Shown here piece after piece: positions 41,764 through 50,485 of a stretch of 55,844 bases of DNA. The position numbers and the translations under genes were made by a program. Source of the stretch: an uncultured Clostridia bacterium. GTDB taxonomy: Bacteria; Bacillota; Clostridia; Monoglobales; Monoglobaceae. The notes beneath the pieces are model-generated. The model did no database searches and had not been told where the DNA came from. It saw only the letters and a list, made by a program, of their open reading frames with translations. Where the stretch lies: the NCBI GenBank assembly GCA_947625905.1, contig CANQQJ010000021.1:1-55844 (forward strand), read 5' to 3'. How positions within the stretch are numbered: position 1 is the stretch's first letter; each line of letters begins with the position of its first letter.

Positions 41764-42612
41764 TTGTTTGAAAACTTTATAAGCTCGGCGGCTGATCAGA
41801 TTTCATTGCTCAGGATCGCCGACATTATCGACATTATACTTGTGGCTGTGATGATATACTTCGTCCTGAAATTCATCCGCGACAGCCACACGGTGCGTCT
41901 GCTCAAGGGTGTGCTTATAATAATCCTTCTGGTACAGGTGGTCTATCTCTTAAACCTGCATGTCACGTCGTATATTCTGAGCGGCTGCGCACAGATAGGC
42001 GTTATCGCGCTGGTCGTAATATTCCAGCCCGAGCTGAGGCGCGTGCTTGACCAGATAGGAAAGACCAAGATCAGCAGCTGGTTTATCAGCGCGAGCGGCG
42101 AGCAGCTCAAAACGCTTGAGATGATAGACCAAGTCGCCGAGGCCGCCGCCGATATGTCCAAGACCAAGACCGGCGCTCTGATAGTCATTGAGCAGAATTC
42201 CGACGTTAACTCGCTCATAAGCGGCGGGGTCGCCATCGACTCGTCGGTGTCGGCGGCGCTGCTTAAAAACATATTCGTTCCCAACACGCCGCTACACGAC
42301 GGCGCGGTCATTATCCGCGACAACAGGATCGCGCTGGCCGCCTGCGTGCTGCCGCTTTCGCATAACCCCAACATAACCAGCGACCTGGGCACGCGCCACA
42401 GAGCGGGACTGGGCATTTCCGAAGAGTCGAACGTTGTGGTCGTTATCGTGTCCGAGGAGACCGGAATAATCTCGGTCGCTCACAAGGGCGTGCTTTACCG
42501 CGGACTTAACGAAAGCTCGCTCAAGTCCACGCTCGGCGATCTTACGGGCGCCGCGCCCGACGAAAAGAAACCGCGGTCTATCCGCAATATTCTTGACAGA
42601 AAGGAGAGGTAG
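41764..42612 (+). CDS. cdaA: Diadenylate cyclase CdaA (c-di-AMP synthase)
   Basis: A 282-residue membrane enzyme making c-di-AMP from two ATP. Three N-terminal helices (~1-80) precede the DAC domain with catalytic HDGAVII near residue 178 and RHRAGLG near 210. It starts at TTG 41764 after AAGGAGGTGG. The next gene is cdaR, 2 nt downstream, as in most Firmicutes. In B. subtilis and others glmM follows cdaR directly; here it does not. A strong promoter was not visible in the repeat DNA before it, so transcription may come from proS. Confidence 0.96.
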   Translation: MFENFISSAADQISLLRIADIIDIILVAVMIYFVLKFIRDSHTVRLLKGVLIIILLVQVVYLLNLHVTSYILSGCAQIGVIALVVIFQPELRRVLDQIGKTKISSWFISASGEQLKTLEMIDQVAEAAADMSKTKTGALIVIEQNSDVNSLISGGVAIDSSVSAALLKNIFVPNTPLHDGAVIIRDNRIALAACVLPLSHNPNITSDLGTRHRAGLGISEESNVVVVIVSEETGIISVAHKGVLYRGLNESSLKSTLGDLTGAAPDEKKPRSIRNILDRKER

Positions 42613-42614
42613 AT

Positions 42615-43580
42615 TTGAGAAAGATTTTTTCAAGCAATATTCTCCTTATGATAATATCGGTTATCGCGGCGATAGTCCTTTGGACGTATATCATAGTCAT
42701 AAACGACGCGCCCGCGGACAAGACCTTCCGCGACGTGCCGATCACCACGGTCAACGACAATGTTTTCAGTGACAACGGCTATTGCATAGAGCGCCTTTCG
42801 GTGCTCGGCGCAAACGTCAGGATCGAGGGCAGCCGCCGCGTTATGTCAAATTTTGACCTGGGCAATATAAGGGCGACTCTTGATTTTTCCGATGTCGATC
42901 TGTCAAAGCTCGAGGACGCCTCGACCGTCACGGTGAACCTCAATGTTGAGAGCCAGTACGGCGAAGTGGTCGGCTACACTCCGTCGGCGGTGGATGTCTA
43001 TGTCGAGCCCACAAAATACAAAGACGTGGACGTGAACTGCACAAGCACGGGCGAGGTGCTCAGCGGTTACCGACACGGCGATTTCACTTTGTCTCAGGAC
43101 AGCATCAGAATTTTCGGCGCGCAGCCAAACATCGACGAGGTGGCGTACGCGGGCGTCAATATTGACCTGATAAACACGAACTACTCGGCGTATAATCAGG
43201 GCGTTTTGTCTCAGAAATGCGCCGTCAAGCTGTATGACGCCTCCGGACAGGAGCTGCCCGAGCGCGAGAACCGATGGATATGGAACAGCAATCCGGAGAT
43301 AACCGCGGAATGTCTGCTTTATAAAGAAAAAACCGTGCCGATCGTGCCCGAACGCGACGGAACGCTTCAGGGTGTCACGCTCAGATGCGAGCCCGAGACC
43401 GTCACGATCTACGGCGACAACAGCCGCTTGTCCGAGACGGCGAGCGTTTTGACGCAGCCGATCACTCTGACCGATTTTGAAAAAACGGGAGAGGTCACCG
43501 TGAAGCTGAATCTGCCGTCATGGGCGAAAACGGCCGATGACATTACGGAGGTCAAGATAAGTGCGGATAATAATCAATAA
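42615..43580 (+). CDS. cdaR: CdaR/YbbR regulator of CdaA
   Basis: A 321-residue protein with one N-terminal helix (~8-27) and an extracellular part of three YbbR repeats (for example VTVNLNVESQYGEVVGYTPSAVDVYVEP). It interacts with CdaA in studied Firmicutes. TTG start at 42615, after AAAGGAGAGG in the end of cdaA. The end overlaps the flavoprotein gene by 20 nt. Confidence 0.93.
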   Translation: MRKIFSSNILLMIISVIAAIVLWTYIIVINDAPADKTFRDVPITTVNDNVFSDNGYCIERLSVLGANVRIEGSRRVMSNFDLGNIRATLDFSDVDLSKLEDASTVTVNLNVESQYGEVVGYTPSAVDVYVEPTKYKDVDVNCTSTGEVLSGYRHGDFTLSQDSIRIFGAQPNIDEVAYAGVNIDLINTNYSAYNQGVLSQKCAVKLYDASGQELPERENRWIWNSNPEITAECLLYKEKTVPIVPERDGTLQGVTLRCEPETVTIYGDNSRLSETASVLTQPITLTDFEKTGEVTVKLNLPSWAKTADDITEVKISADNNQ

Positions 43581-45117
43581 TATCAAAATGCCTATCGATC
43601 ATAAAATTGAAGACGTGTTGCTTGCCGCGCAGGATACAGCGCGGCACAGCTTAATTTATGCCGAAAATTTCAGGATATACCGCCGCTCGATCGACGCCCG
43701 CCGCAAGAGGGACGTGCATTTTGTGTACGCAGTTGCGGCAGACGCGCCCGACGGGACCAAGCTTAGCGGCGCTAAAAACATATCTCCTCTCGCGGGCGGT
43801 GAGATCGAGATAAAACCGATCACGAAAACCGCCTCAAGGCCCGTGGTGGTCGGGATGGGCCCATGCGGTCTGTTCGCGGCGTATCTGCTGGCGCTGCGCG
43901 GCGCTCCGCCCATTATAGTCGAGCGCGGCGAGCCGGTCGAAAAGCGCGCCGAGACCGTTGAGCGGTTCTGGAAAACCGGAGAGCTTGACAAGAACTCCAA
44001 CGTCCAGTTCGGCGAGGGCGGAGCGGGGACCTTTTCGGACGGAAAGCTGAACACCGGGAACAAGGACAAGCGCCAAAGGTTCATACTCGAGACCTTCGCG
44101 AGGTTCGGAGCGCCCGAGGACATTCTGTATAACGCCAAGCCCCATATCGGAACCGACGAGCTTCGGTCGGTTCTCGGAAACATGCGCGCCGAGCTGCTGC
44201 GCCTGGGCTGCGAGATCAGGTTCGGCACGACGCTCACAAACATAAAGATTGAGGGCGGCAGCCTGACCGAGATCGAGCTGAACGGCTCCGAGGCCTTAAA
44301 GTGCGGCACGCTGATGCTGGCGATAGGCCACAGCAGCCGCGACACTTATCAAATGCTGCACAACGCGGGAGTCAAAACCGAGCAAAAACCCTTCGCGGCG
44401 GGGGTCCGTATTGAGCATAAGCAGAGCTTTATCGGACGCGCGCAGTACGGCGATGCTTGGGAGAGCCTGCCGCCCGCCGATTACAAGCTGGTGTATAACG
44501 GAAAGGGCAGAAGCTGCTACTCGTTCTGTATGTGCCCGGGCGGCGTTGTGGTCAACGCCTCGTCCGAGAGCGGGCGTCTCGCGGTCAACGGCATGAGCGG
44601 CCACGATCGAGACGGCGAAAACGCCAACAGCGCGCTGGTCGTAACGGTGCGGCCCGAGGATTTCGGCGGCGGGCACCCGCTGGCGGGGGTCGAGTTCCAG
44701 AGAAAGTACGAGGAAGCGGCGTTCAGAGCCGGCGGCGGAGATTATTCCGCTCCGGTGCAGCTTGCGAGAGAGTTTGCCGAAAACTCGTTTTCCGCTGATT
44801 TGGGAAGCGTCGTTCCGAGCTACACGGGGCGGGTCAAGCCTTTTGACCTGCATGGCTGTCTGCCGCCGTTTATCTCAAAAACGCTGACCGAGGGCCTTGA
44901 ATATTTTGAGACCAAGATCCCCGGCTTTATGAGCGGAGACGGGGTTCTGACCGCGGTCGAGTCCAGAACGTCGGCGCCCGTGCGTATCGCGCGCGGCGGT
45001 GATTTTCAGGCTGAGGGCGTTCGCGGACTGTTCCCGCTCGGCGAGGGCGCGGGCTACGCGGGCGGCATCATGAGCGCCGCGTTGGACGGCATAAAAGCCG
45101 TTTTGTCGCTTATTTAA
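43561..45117 (+). CDS. FAD-dependent dehydrogenase-like protein (COG2509)
   Basis: A 518-residue flavoprotein. The Rossmann FAD motif is VVVGMGPCGLFAAYLLA near residue 96, with Glu at IIVERGEPVEKRAE. FGEGGAGTFSDGKLNTG and a C-terminal PLGEGAGYAGGIMSAALDG fit the COG2509 family, whose substrate is unknown. The first ~90 residues form the small domain typical of it. GTG 43561 with GGAGGT upstream, inside the end of cdaR, so the two are coupled. It occupies the place where glmM is usually found. Confidence 0.93.
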   Translation: MRIIINNIKMPIDHKIEDVLLAAQDTARHSLIYAENFRIYRRSIDARRKRDVHFVYAVAADAPDGTKLSGAKNISPLAGGEIEIKPITKTASRPVVVGMGPCGLFAAYLLALRGAPPIIVERGEPVEKRAETVERFWKTGELDKNSNVQFGEGGAGTFSDGKLNTGNKDKRQRFILETFARFGAPEDILYNAKPHIGTDELRSVLGNMRAELLRLGCEIRFGTTLTNIKIEGGSLTEIELNGSEALKCGTLMLAIGHSSRDTYQMLHNAGVKTEQKPFAAGVRIEHKQSFIGRAQYGDAWESLPPADYKLVYNGKGRSCYSFCMCPGGVVVNASSESGRLAVNGMSGHDRDGENANSALVVTVRPEDFGGGHPLAGVEFQRKYEEAAFRAGGGDYSAPVQLAREFAENSFSADLGSVVPSYTGRVKPFDLHGCLPPFISKTLTEGLEYFETKIPGFMSGDGVLTAVESRTSAPVRIARGGDFQAEGVRGLFPLGEGAGYAGGIMSAALDGIKAVLSLI

Positions 45118-45144
45118 GAGCGCCGCGAATCACCAAAATATTAT

Positions 45145-45173
45145 TTGACAAAAGGAATATATTGGCGTATAAT
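45145..45173 (+). promoter_or_regulatory. Perfect sigma-A promoter at the start of the glmM leader block
   Basis: TTGACA (45145-45150), a 17-nt spacer and TATAAT (45168-45173), right after the flavoprotein gene. Initiation near 45180 would give either a ~790-nt untranslated leader for glmM or a separate structured RNA. Confidence 0.85.
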
Positions 45174-45537
45174 AACATAGGGAATAGGGATTAGCGATTA
45201 GAGAATACGCGGAGTTAATTCGGCAAAAAACATTTGCGTATCCCCGCGAGATTTGATTTGTCTAATCACTATTCACTAATCACTAATCACTAATCACTAA
45301 TCACTATGTTCGTAGGGATTAGAGAATAGCAAATACGCGGAAATAAGTTATCACAAAACATTTGCGTATCCCCCGCGTTCATAGGTCTAATCACTATTCA
45401 CTAATCACTAATCACTATGTTCGTAGGGGCGGACGACCCCGGCCGCCCGGCTCGCCCCTTGGGGAGAGCTGTCAGCGCAGCTGACTGAGAGGGGTTAACA
45501 GGGCTCCCGCAAAGCGCCAACGGAGTGCAAAAGGGCT
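45174..45537. repeat. Palindromic heptamer elements before glmM
   Basis: Elements at about 45177-45307 and 45311-45422 are the sister copies of 41276-41493. They are followed by the GGGGCGGACGACCCC unit, a GCTGTCAGC-GCA-GCTGACTGA hairpin (45468-45488) and a partial copy of the cdaA/glmM element family. No gene. Confidence 0.75.
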
Positions 45538-45817
45538 CCCGAAAACGCTTGCGTTTTTGGGAAGAAGGAACAAATTCGCAGCGATGAGCAAAAGCCGCAT
45601 GAGGCTTTTGTGATAAGCGGAGAAATTTGTGACGCGGGAAGAGGAGTAGCATCGTTAATAAACATGCCTGTGGCATGTTTTAGATGCGATTGAGGCGCGG
45701 CAGCGCCGGACATAAAAAGCAATAATGGAGTGAAACGGAATTATTGCAACAACTAATTGACCCGTAGCGGGTGAGACTTTCACGCTTGCGTGAAAGCGAA
45801 CAAGCGCAGGGATCGTA
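45538..45817 (+). other. Array of perfect hairpins, non-coding
   Basis: Seen in order: CCCGAAAACGC/GCGTTTTTGGG (45538-45561); nested ACAAATT/AATTTGT around CAAAAGCC/GGCTTTTG (45570-45630); nested GCATC/GATGC around AAACATGCC/GGCATGTTT (45649-45687); GCAATAAT/ATTATTGC (45719-45747); ACCCG/CGGGT (45760-45772); CTTTCACGC/GCGTGAAAG (45777-45796). Nearly every ~40 nt forms a stem, and reading frames through it have no ribosome site. It behaves like a structured RNA or a nest of hairpin repeats. Confidence 0.7.
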
Positions 45818-45949
45818 AAGCGCCGCAAGGCGCATAGGGCTCCCGCAAAACGCCAACGCAGTGCGTTTTGCGGGATAGAGGAGCAGCCGCCGGCAAGGCG
45901 AAGCTTCCGACGCTTGCGTCGGAACGAGCCAAGAGGCGAGCTGCGACGA
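45818..45949 (+). repeat. ~132-bp structured element upstream of glmM (copy 2)
   Basis: Sister of 41619-41750 with the same three hairpins (45820-45833, 45842-45874, 45905-45924). It ends 18 nt before the glmM ATG. Confidence 0.85.
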
Positions 45950-45967
45950 CGAAAGGAATTTGTGACG

Positions 45968-47323
45968 ATGGGAAGATTATTCGGAACCGACGGAGTTCGG
46001 GGAATAGCCAACAAGGAGCTGACACCCGAGCTGGCGTTTAAAATAGGCAAGGCCGGGGCGTATGTCTTGACCTCGGCGGGCGACAAAAAGCCTAAAATTC
46101 TTGTGGGACGCGACACCCGTATATCGGGCGGCATTTTGGAATGCGCCCTTGTCGCGGGAATATGCAGTGTTGGCGCCGAGGCGGTCATAGCGGGAGTGAT
46201 ACCCACGCCCGCGATCGCGCATCTGGTGCGCAGCGAGGGATTCGACGCGGGAGTTATGATCTCGGCGTCGCACAACCCGTTTGAGCACAACGGCATCAAG
46301 TATTTCAGCGGCTCGGGCTACAAGCTCAGCGACGAGCTTGAGGAGCGCATCGAGGCGATCATTTTGGATAATGCCGAGGAGATCGCGGCGCCCACCCACG
46401 AAAACATAGGACATATAACGTACGACAACACGCTTGTTGATAAATATATAGAGTTTGCCGAAAGCACCTGCGGCGGCGACCTTTCGGGCATGAAGATCGC
46501 GATAGACTGCGCCAACGGCGCGTCGAGCGTGACGGCCGAAAAGGCGCTTAAAGGCCTGGGCGCCGAGGTGAGCGTTATAAACAACAAGCCCGACGGCATC
46601 AATATAAACAAGGACTGCGGCTCGACGCATCTTGAGGCGCTGACCGAGTTTGTTAAAGAGTGCGGGGCCGACCTGGGTCTCGCATTTGACGGCGACGCCG
46701 ACCGCGTTCTGGCGGTGGATGAAAACGGCGGAATTATCGACGGCGACAGGATCATGACGATACTCGCCCTCGATATGAAGAAAAACGGCCGGCTGCCCGA
46801 CAACACGGTGGTGGCCACGGTTATGAGCAACCTGGGATTCTTTGTTATGGGCGAAGAGCACGGCGTTAACATCAAGCGCACCAAGGTTGGCGACCGCTAC
46901 GTGCTCGAGGAAATGCTAAAGCACGGCCACAAGATAGGCGGCGAGCAGTCGGGGCATGTGATACTGCTTGAGCACAACACCACGGGCGACGGCCTGGTGA
47001 CGGGCATACAGCTTGCCGACGTGATAAAGCGGAGCGGCAAAAAGTCGTCCGAGCTGGCGGGCATAATGCAGATATATCCGCAGGTGCTTATAAACGCGGT
47101 CGTTAAAAACGAGCTCAAGAACGAGGAGAATTACATGAAGTTCCCCGAGATCAGGGAAGCGATCGAAGCGCTTGAAAAAGAGTTCGAAAACAGCGGCAGG
47201 GTGCTTATCCGCCCGTCCGGCACAGAGCCTCTGGTCAGAGTCATGATAGAGGGCAAAGACGTTGAGCTTATCACCAAGCGGGCGCGGGAGCTTGCCGATC
47301 TGTTTGAGGAGAAGCTGAATTAG
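45968..47323 (+). CDS. glmM: Phosphoglucosamine mutase
   Basis: A 451-residue enzyme converting glucosamine 6-phosphate to glucosamine 1-phosphate for UDP-GlcNAc. [12 protein letters not shown] start, phospho-Ser loop [14 protein letters not shown] near residue 100, metal loop FDGDADR near 240, and [15 protein letters not shown] near 420. I chose ATG 45968; GTG 45962 sits closer to AAAGGA and is possible. In other Firmicutes CdaA, CdaR and GlmM interact; here the gene is physically separated but carries the same upstream element as cdaA. Confidence 0.96.
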   Translation: MGRLFGTDGVRGIANKELTPELAFKIGKAGAYVLTSAGDKKPKILVGRDTRISGGILECALVAGICSVGAEAVIAGVIPTPAIAHLVRSEGFDAGVMISASHNPFEHNGIKYFSGSGYKLSDELEERIEAIILDNAEEIAAPTHENIGHITYDNTLVDKYIEFAESTCGGDLSGMKIAIDCANGASSVTAEKALKGLGAEVSVINNKPDGININKDCGSTHLEALTEFVKECGADLGLAFDGDADRVLAVDENGGIIDGDRIMTILALDMKKNGRLPDNTVVATVMSNLGFFVMGEEHGVNIKRTKVGDRYVLEEMLKHGHKIGGEQSGHVILLEHNTTGDGLVTGIQLADVIKRSGKKSSELAGIMQIYPQVLINAVVKNELKNEENYMKFPEIREAIEALEKEFENSGRVLIRPSGTEPLVRVMIEGKDVELITKRARELADLFEEKLN

Positions 47324-47357
47324 ACCAAGCAAAAATATACGAAAAGAGGAAGCATAA

Positions 47358-48452
47358 ATGAAATTAGGAATTGTCGGACTGCCCAATGTGGGAAAAAGCA
47401 CGCTGTTCAACGCGATAACCCAGGCGGGCGCCGAGTCCGCGAACTATCCGTTCTGCACGATAGAGCCCAACGTCGGCACCGTTTTGGTGCCGGACAAGAG
47501 GATAGACGCGCTGGCCGAAATGTATCATCCGGACAAGACCACATACGCGGTGATCGAGTTCGTGGATATCGCGGGTCTGGTCAAGGGCGCCAGCCGCGGC
47601 GAGGGCCTGGGCAACAAGTTTTTGTCGAACATCCGCGAGGTCGACGCGATCGTGCATGTTGTCCGCGCTTTTGAGGACAGCAATATCGTTCATGTTGACG
47701 GCAGCATCGACCCTGTGCGCGATATCGAAACGATCAATTTTGAATTAATCATGTCCGATCTGGAAATACTTGATAGAAGGATCGACAAGATCATGAAGTC
47801 GATACGGGGCGGCGAGAAAAAATATCTCTTCCATCAGAAGTTTTACGAGAAGCTAAAGGCGCATCTGGAGAGCGGAAAGACCGCGCGGTCGCTCGATATG
47901 ACCGAGGATGAGCTCGAGACGCTGGACGAGGTCTCGCTGCTTACCATGAAGCCCGTGATCTACGCCGCCAACGTGGCGGAGGACGATTACGCCGACGAGG
48001 ATAACAACGGGTTCGTCAAGCAGATCAGAGAGTACGCCGCCGCCGACAAGGCGGAGGTGATGGTGATCTCGGCCAAAATAGAGGAGGAGATCGCGGGACT
48101 TGACAAAGACGAGAAGCAGATGTTTTTGGACGAGCTCGGCGCGTCCGAGTCGGGCCTTGACAAGCTGATAAAGGCGAGTTACACCCTGCTCGGCCTCATA
48201 AGCTATCTGACCGCCGGAAAGCCCGAGGTCAGAGCCTGGACCATAACCAAGGGCACCAAGGCGCCTCAGGCGGCGGGAAAGATACACACCGATTTCGAGC
48301 GCGGCTTTATCCGCGCCGAGGTGGTGCATTTTGACGATCTTATGGCCTGCGGCTCGATGAACGCCGCCAAGGAAAAGGGCCTCGTCCGTTCGGAGGGCAA
48401 AGAATACGTCATGAAGGACGGCGACATAGTCCTGTTCAGATTCAATGTGTAA
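47358..48452 (+). CDS. ychF: Redox-regulated ATPase/GTPase YchF (Obg-like)
   Basis: A 364-residue TRAFAC P-loop protein that prefers ATP and binds ribosomes. G1 [16 protein letters not shown]3 [18 protein letters not shown], a coiled-coil middle, and a C-terminal TGS domain ([34 protein letters not shown]). ATG 47358 follows AAGAGGAAG. Confidence 0.97.
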   Translation: MKLGIVGLPNVGKSTLFNAITQAGAESANYPFCTIEPNVGTVLVPDKRIDALAEMYHPDKTTYAVIEFVDIAGLVKGASRGEGLGNKFLSNIREVDAIVHVVRAFEDSNIVHVDGSIDPVRDIETINFELIMSDLEILDRRIDKIMKSIRGGEKKYLFHQKFYEKLKAHLESGKTARSLDMTEDELETLDEVSLLTMKPVIYAANVAEDDYADEDNNGFVKQIREYAAADKAEVMVISAKIEEEIAGLDKDEKQMFLDELGASESGLDKLIKASYTLLGLISYLTAGKPEVRAWTITKGTKAPQAAGKIHTDFERGFIRAEVVHFDDLMACGSMNAAKEKGLVRSEGKEYVMKDGDIVLFRFNV

Positions 48453-48482
48453 ATTAATAATTTTATATAAGGAGATGTTAAC

Positions 48483-48950
48483 ATGGATTTTTTAGAGAAG
48501 GTTAAAAGCGCGGTGGGCTCGGCGGCCCAGACCGTGGGAAAGAAATCCGGGGAGGTAGTGGAATTCTCCAAGATCAAGTACGCTATGTATGAGGCGAAAG
48601 GCGAGATCAAGGATATCAAAGAGGAGATCGGCGGCGCCGTGTACGACAGCTACAAAAACAACACGCCGCTTGACGAGATCGTTAAGGAGAAATGCGCGCG
48701 CATCGACGAGCTCACGAAGCGGATCGGCGAGTATGAAAGTCAGCTCGATAATTACAAGTCGATGGTAAAGTGCCCGCAGTGCGGCAAAAGCGTGAAGGAC
48801 GAGAATAATTTCTGCCCCGAGTGCGGAGCCAAGCTGGCGGTCGACAAGCAGGCCGAGGTAGGCGCCGAGCAGGAGTATTACACCCCGCCTCAGAGCAAGC
48901 CCGAAGCGGCCGCGGAGCCCGAGACCTCAGCGCAAGACGCGGCAGAGTAG
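48483..48950 (+). CDS. Coiled-coil zinc-ribbon protein
   Basis: A 155-residue protein with no named family that I recognise. Residues 1-95 are helical and charged, with an IDELTKRIGEYESQLDN coiled coil. A zinc ribbon CPQCGKSVKDENNFCPECG lies at ~98-116. The tail is acidic and Pro/Ala-rich. Small clostridial proteins of this layout are common and uncharacterised. ATG 48483 follows AAGGAGATG. It ends 3 nt before the CbiJ-like gene. Confidence 0.75.
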   Translation: MDFLEKVKSAVGSAAQTVGKKSGEVVEFSKIKYAMYEAKGEIKDIKEEIGGAVYDSYKNNTPLDEIVKEKCARIDELTKRIGEYESQLDNYKSMVKCPQCGKSVKDENNFCPECGAKLAVDKQAEVGAEQEYYTPPQSKPEAAAEPETSAQDAAE

Positions 48951-48953
48951 GCT

Positions 48954-49814
48954 ATGCTGCTGGTACTCTCAAGCGGCGGGCGCGGAGCCCGCGAGATAAG
49001 CGATTGTCTGAGCCGCGCCAACGCCGATTATATTTTTCATTTTGAGGATCTCGCGATGGCGGGCGGCTTCGGAAAGGGCGACGTGATCGTCGGAAAACTG
49101 AGCTACAGGGGCCTTGCGCGCATAGTGAGGCAGAACCGCGTCAGCGCGATAATCGACTCTGTAAGCACGCCCGACGCCCACGGCTCGCTCGCCGCGCTGA
49201 ACGTGGCGGAGGATATGAAAATACCGCTTATTAAACTGATACGCCCCACTGTGCCGCGGAACGTTACGGTCGCGGCCGACCCCGAAAAGGTGAAGTGCGG
49301 CGTTGATTACTCATACGCCGGCGTTGCGGCCAAGATAAACAACACGGTGGGCGGCGCGGTGTTTTTGTCGCGCCCGATCAACGTCAGGGTCATAGCCGAA
49401 AAGGTTTTTGACCGAAACGCTCTCTATGTGCCGATCCCCGCGGCGCCCGAGTTTGACGTGGACCTGGCTTTGCAATACGGGGTGCCGCTGCTTAACGTTA
49501 AGCAATACAATGATCTTGGCGGCAAAGACGGCATATCAAAGGTGCTTAAAGACACCGAGGCAAAGCTGCTTATCACCGACAGCGCGCTTAATATTTCCGA
49601 CAAGCTGGCGGCCGCGGGGGAGGCCGGAGCCGAGGTGATATTCACTCAGACGAGCGGCTTTGACTATGAGCATATATTCGACAACACCGAGGCGCTGACA
49701 GGTTTTCTTGAGGAAAGGGGATTGATCGGCGGCGGCTACGTGAAAGCCGCCGAGGACACAGCCGGGGATAACGACGATAATAACAGTGATTCTGATGAGG
49801 GAGTTAAGGAATGA
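48954..49814 (+). CDS. CobK/CbiJ-like (precorrin-6A reductase family) protein
   Basis: A 286-residue protein resembling precorrin-6A reductases. It has a GGRGAREISDCLSRANADYIF start, a glycine-rich region (AMAGGFGKGDVIVGKLSYRGL), and AIIDSVSTPDAHGSLAALNV followed by IPLIKLIRP where real CbiJ has the ATHP...N.A and LR(x)RP motifs. The ATHP-type active-site motif is altered to SVSTPDA. No cobalamin gene is nearby; it overlaps cmk by 4 nt in a housekeeping operon. It may be a repurposed reductase or binding protein. The C-terminal ~20 residues are Asp/Asn-rich. Confidence 0.6.
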   Translation: MLLVLSSGGRGAREISDCLSRANADYIFHFEDLAMAGGFGKGDVIVGKLSYRGLARIVRQNRVSAIIDSVSTPDAHGSLAALNVAEDMKIPLIKLIRPTVPRNVTVAADPEKVKCGVDYSYAGVAAKINNTVGGAVFLSRPINVRVIAEKVFDRNALYVPIPAAPEFDVDLALQYGVPLLNVKQYNDLGGKDGISKVLKDTEAKLLITDSALNISDKLAAAGEAGAEVIFTQTSGFDYEHIFDNTEALTGFLEERGLIGGGYVKAAEDTAGDNDDNNSDSDEGVKE

Positions 49815-50485
49815 AAATAGCGATTGACGGGCCGGCGGGAGCGGGCAAAAGCACGATATCAAAAGCCGTCGCCGAGAAGCTGGGGTATGTTTATATCGAC
49901 ACGGGCGCCATGTACAGAAGCGTGGGCCTTGCCGCTATATCGAGCGGTATCGACCCGCGGGATGAGAGCGGCGTTGTCGGTATTCTGGACGGCCTGAATA
50001 TTGAGATAAAAACGAGCGGCGGCGCTCAGAGATATTATTTAAACGGCGCGGACGTGACCGAAAAAATACGGGAGAACCCCGTTTCGATGGCTGCGTCCAA
50101 CGTGGCGGTCATACCTGCGGTGCGCCTCAAGCTTGTGGAGCTTCAGCGCAAAACGGCCGAGAAAGCCGACGTCGTGATGGACGGCAGAGACATAGGAACA
50201 TATGTGCTGCCCGACGCGGAACTCAAAATATATTTGACGGCGAGCGTTCACGAGAGGGCGCTGCGCCGCTTCAGGGAGCTTTTGTCCAAGGGCGAGACGG
50301 CGGATTTGGCGCTCGTCGAGCAGGAGATAGCCGCCCGCGACAAAAACGATTCCGAGCGCGAATTCGCGCCGCTCAGGCAGGCGGACGACGCGGTCTTGGT
50401 CGACACCACCGACATGACCGTGCCCGAGGTCATAGCCGCCATAATCAAGCTGGCCGAAGAAAAAAGAGCGGAGGTGAGCGGATAA
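49811..50485 (+). CDS. cmk: Cytidylate kinase
   Basis: A 224-residue (d)CMP kinase. P-loop IAIDGPAGAGKSTISKAVA, YIDTGAMYRSVGL, MDGRDIGTYVLPDAELKIYLTAS and the lid AARDKNDSERE. ATGA overlap with the upstream gene; its stop overlaps the plsC start region. Part of the conserved clostridial order cmk-plsC-ispH-rpsA. Confidence 0.97.
   Translation: MKIAIDGPAGAGKSTISKAVAEKLGYVYIDTGAMYRSVGLAAISSGIDPRDESGVVGILDGLNIEIKTSGGAQRYYLNGADVTEKIRENPVSMAASNVAVIPAVRLKLVELQRKTAEKADVVMDGRDIGTYVLPDAELKIYLTASVHERALRRFRELLSKGETADLALVEQEIAARDKNDSEREFAPLRQADDAVLVDTTDMTVPEVIAAIIKLAEEKRAEVSG

Noticed and set aside
41490..41771. 93-aa Arg-rich reading frame before cdaA
   Set aside because: It reads straight through hairpin repeats, has repeat-like basic composition and no ribosome site; the same DNA upstream of glmM encodes nothing conserved.
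45655..46299. 214-aa minus-strand frame over the glmM leader and gene start
   Set aside because: Its protein is an artefact of hairpin repeats plus the antisense of glmM; no start signals.
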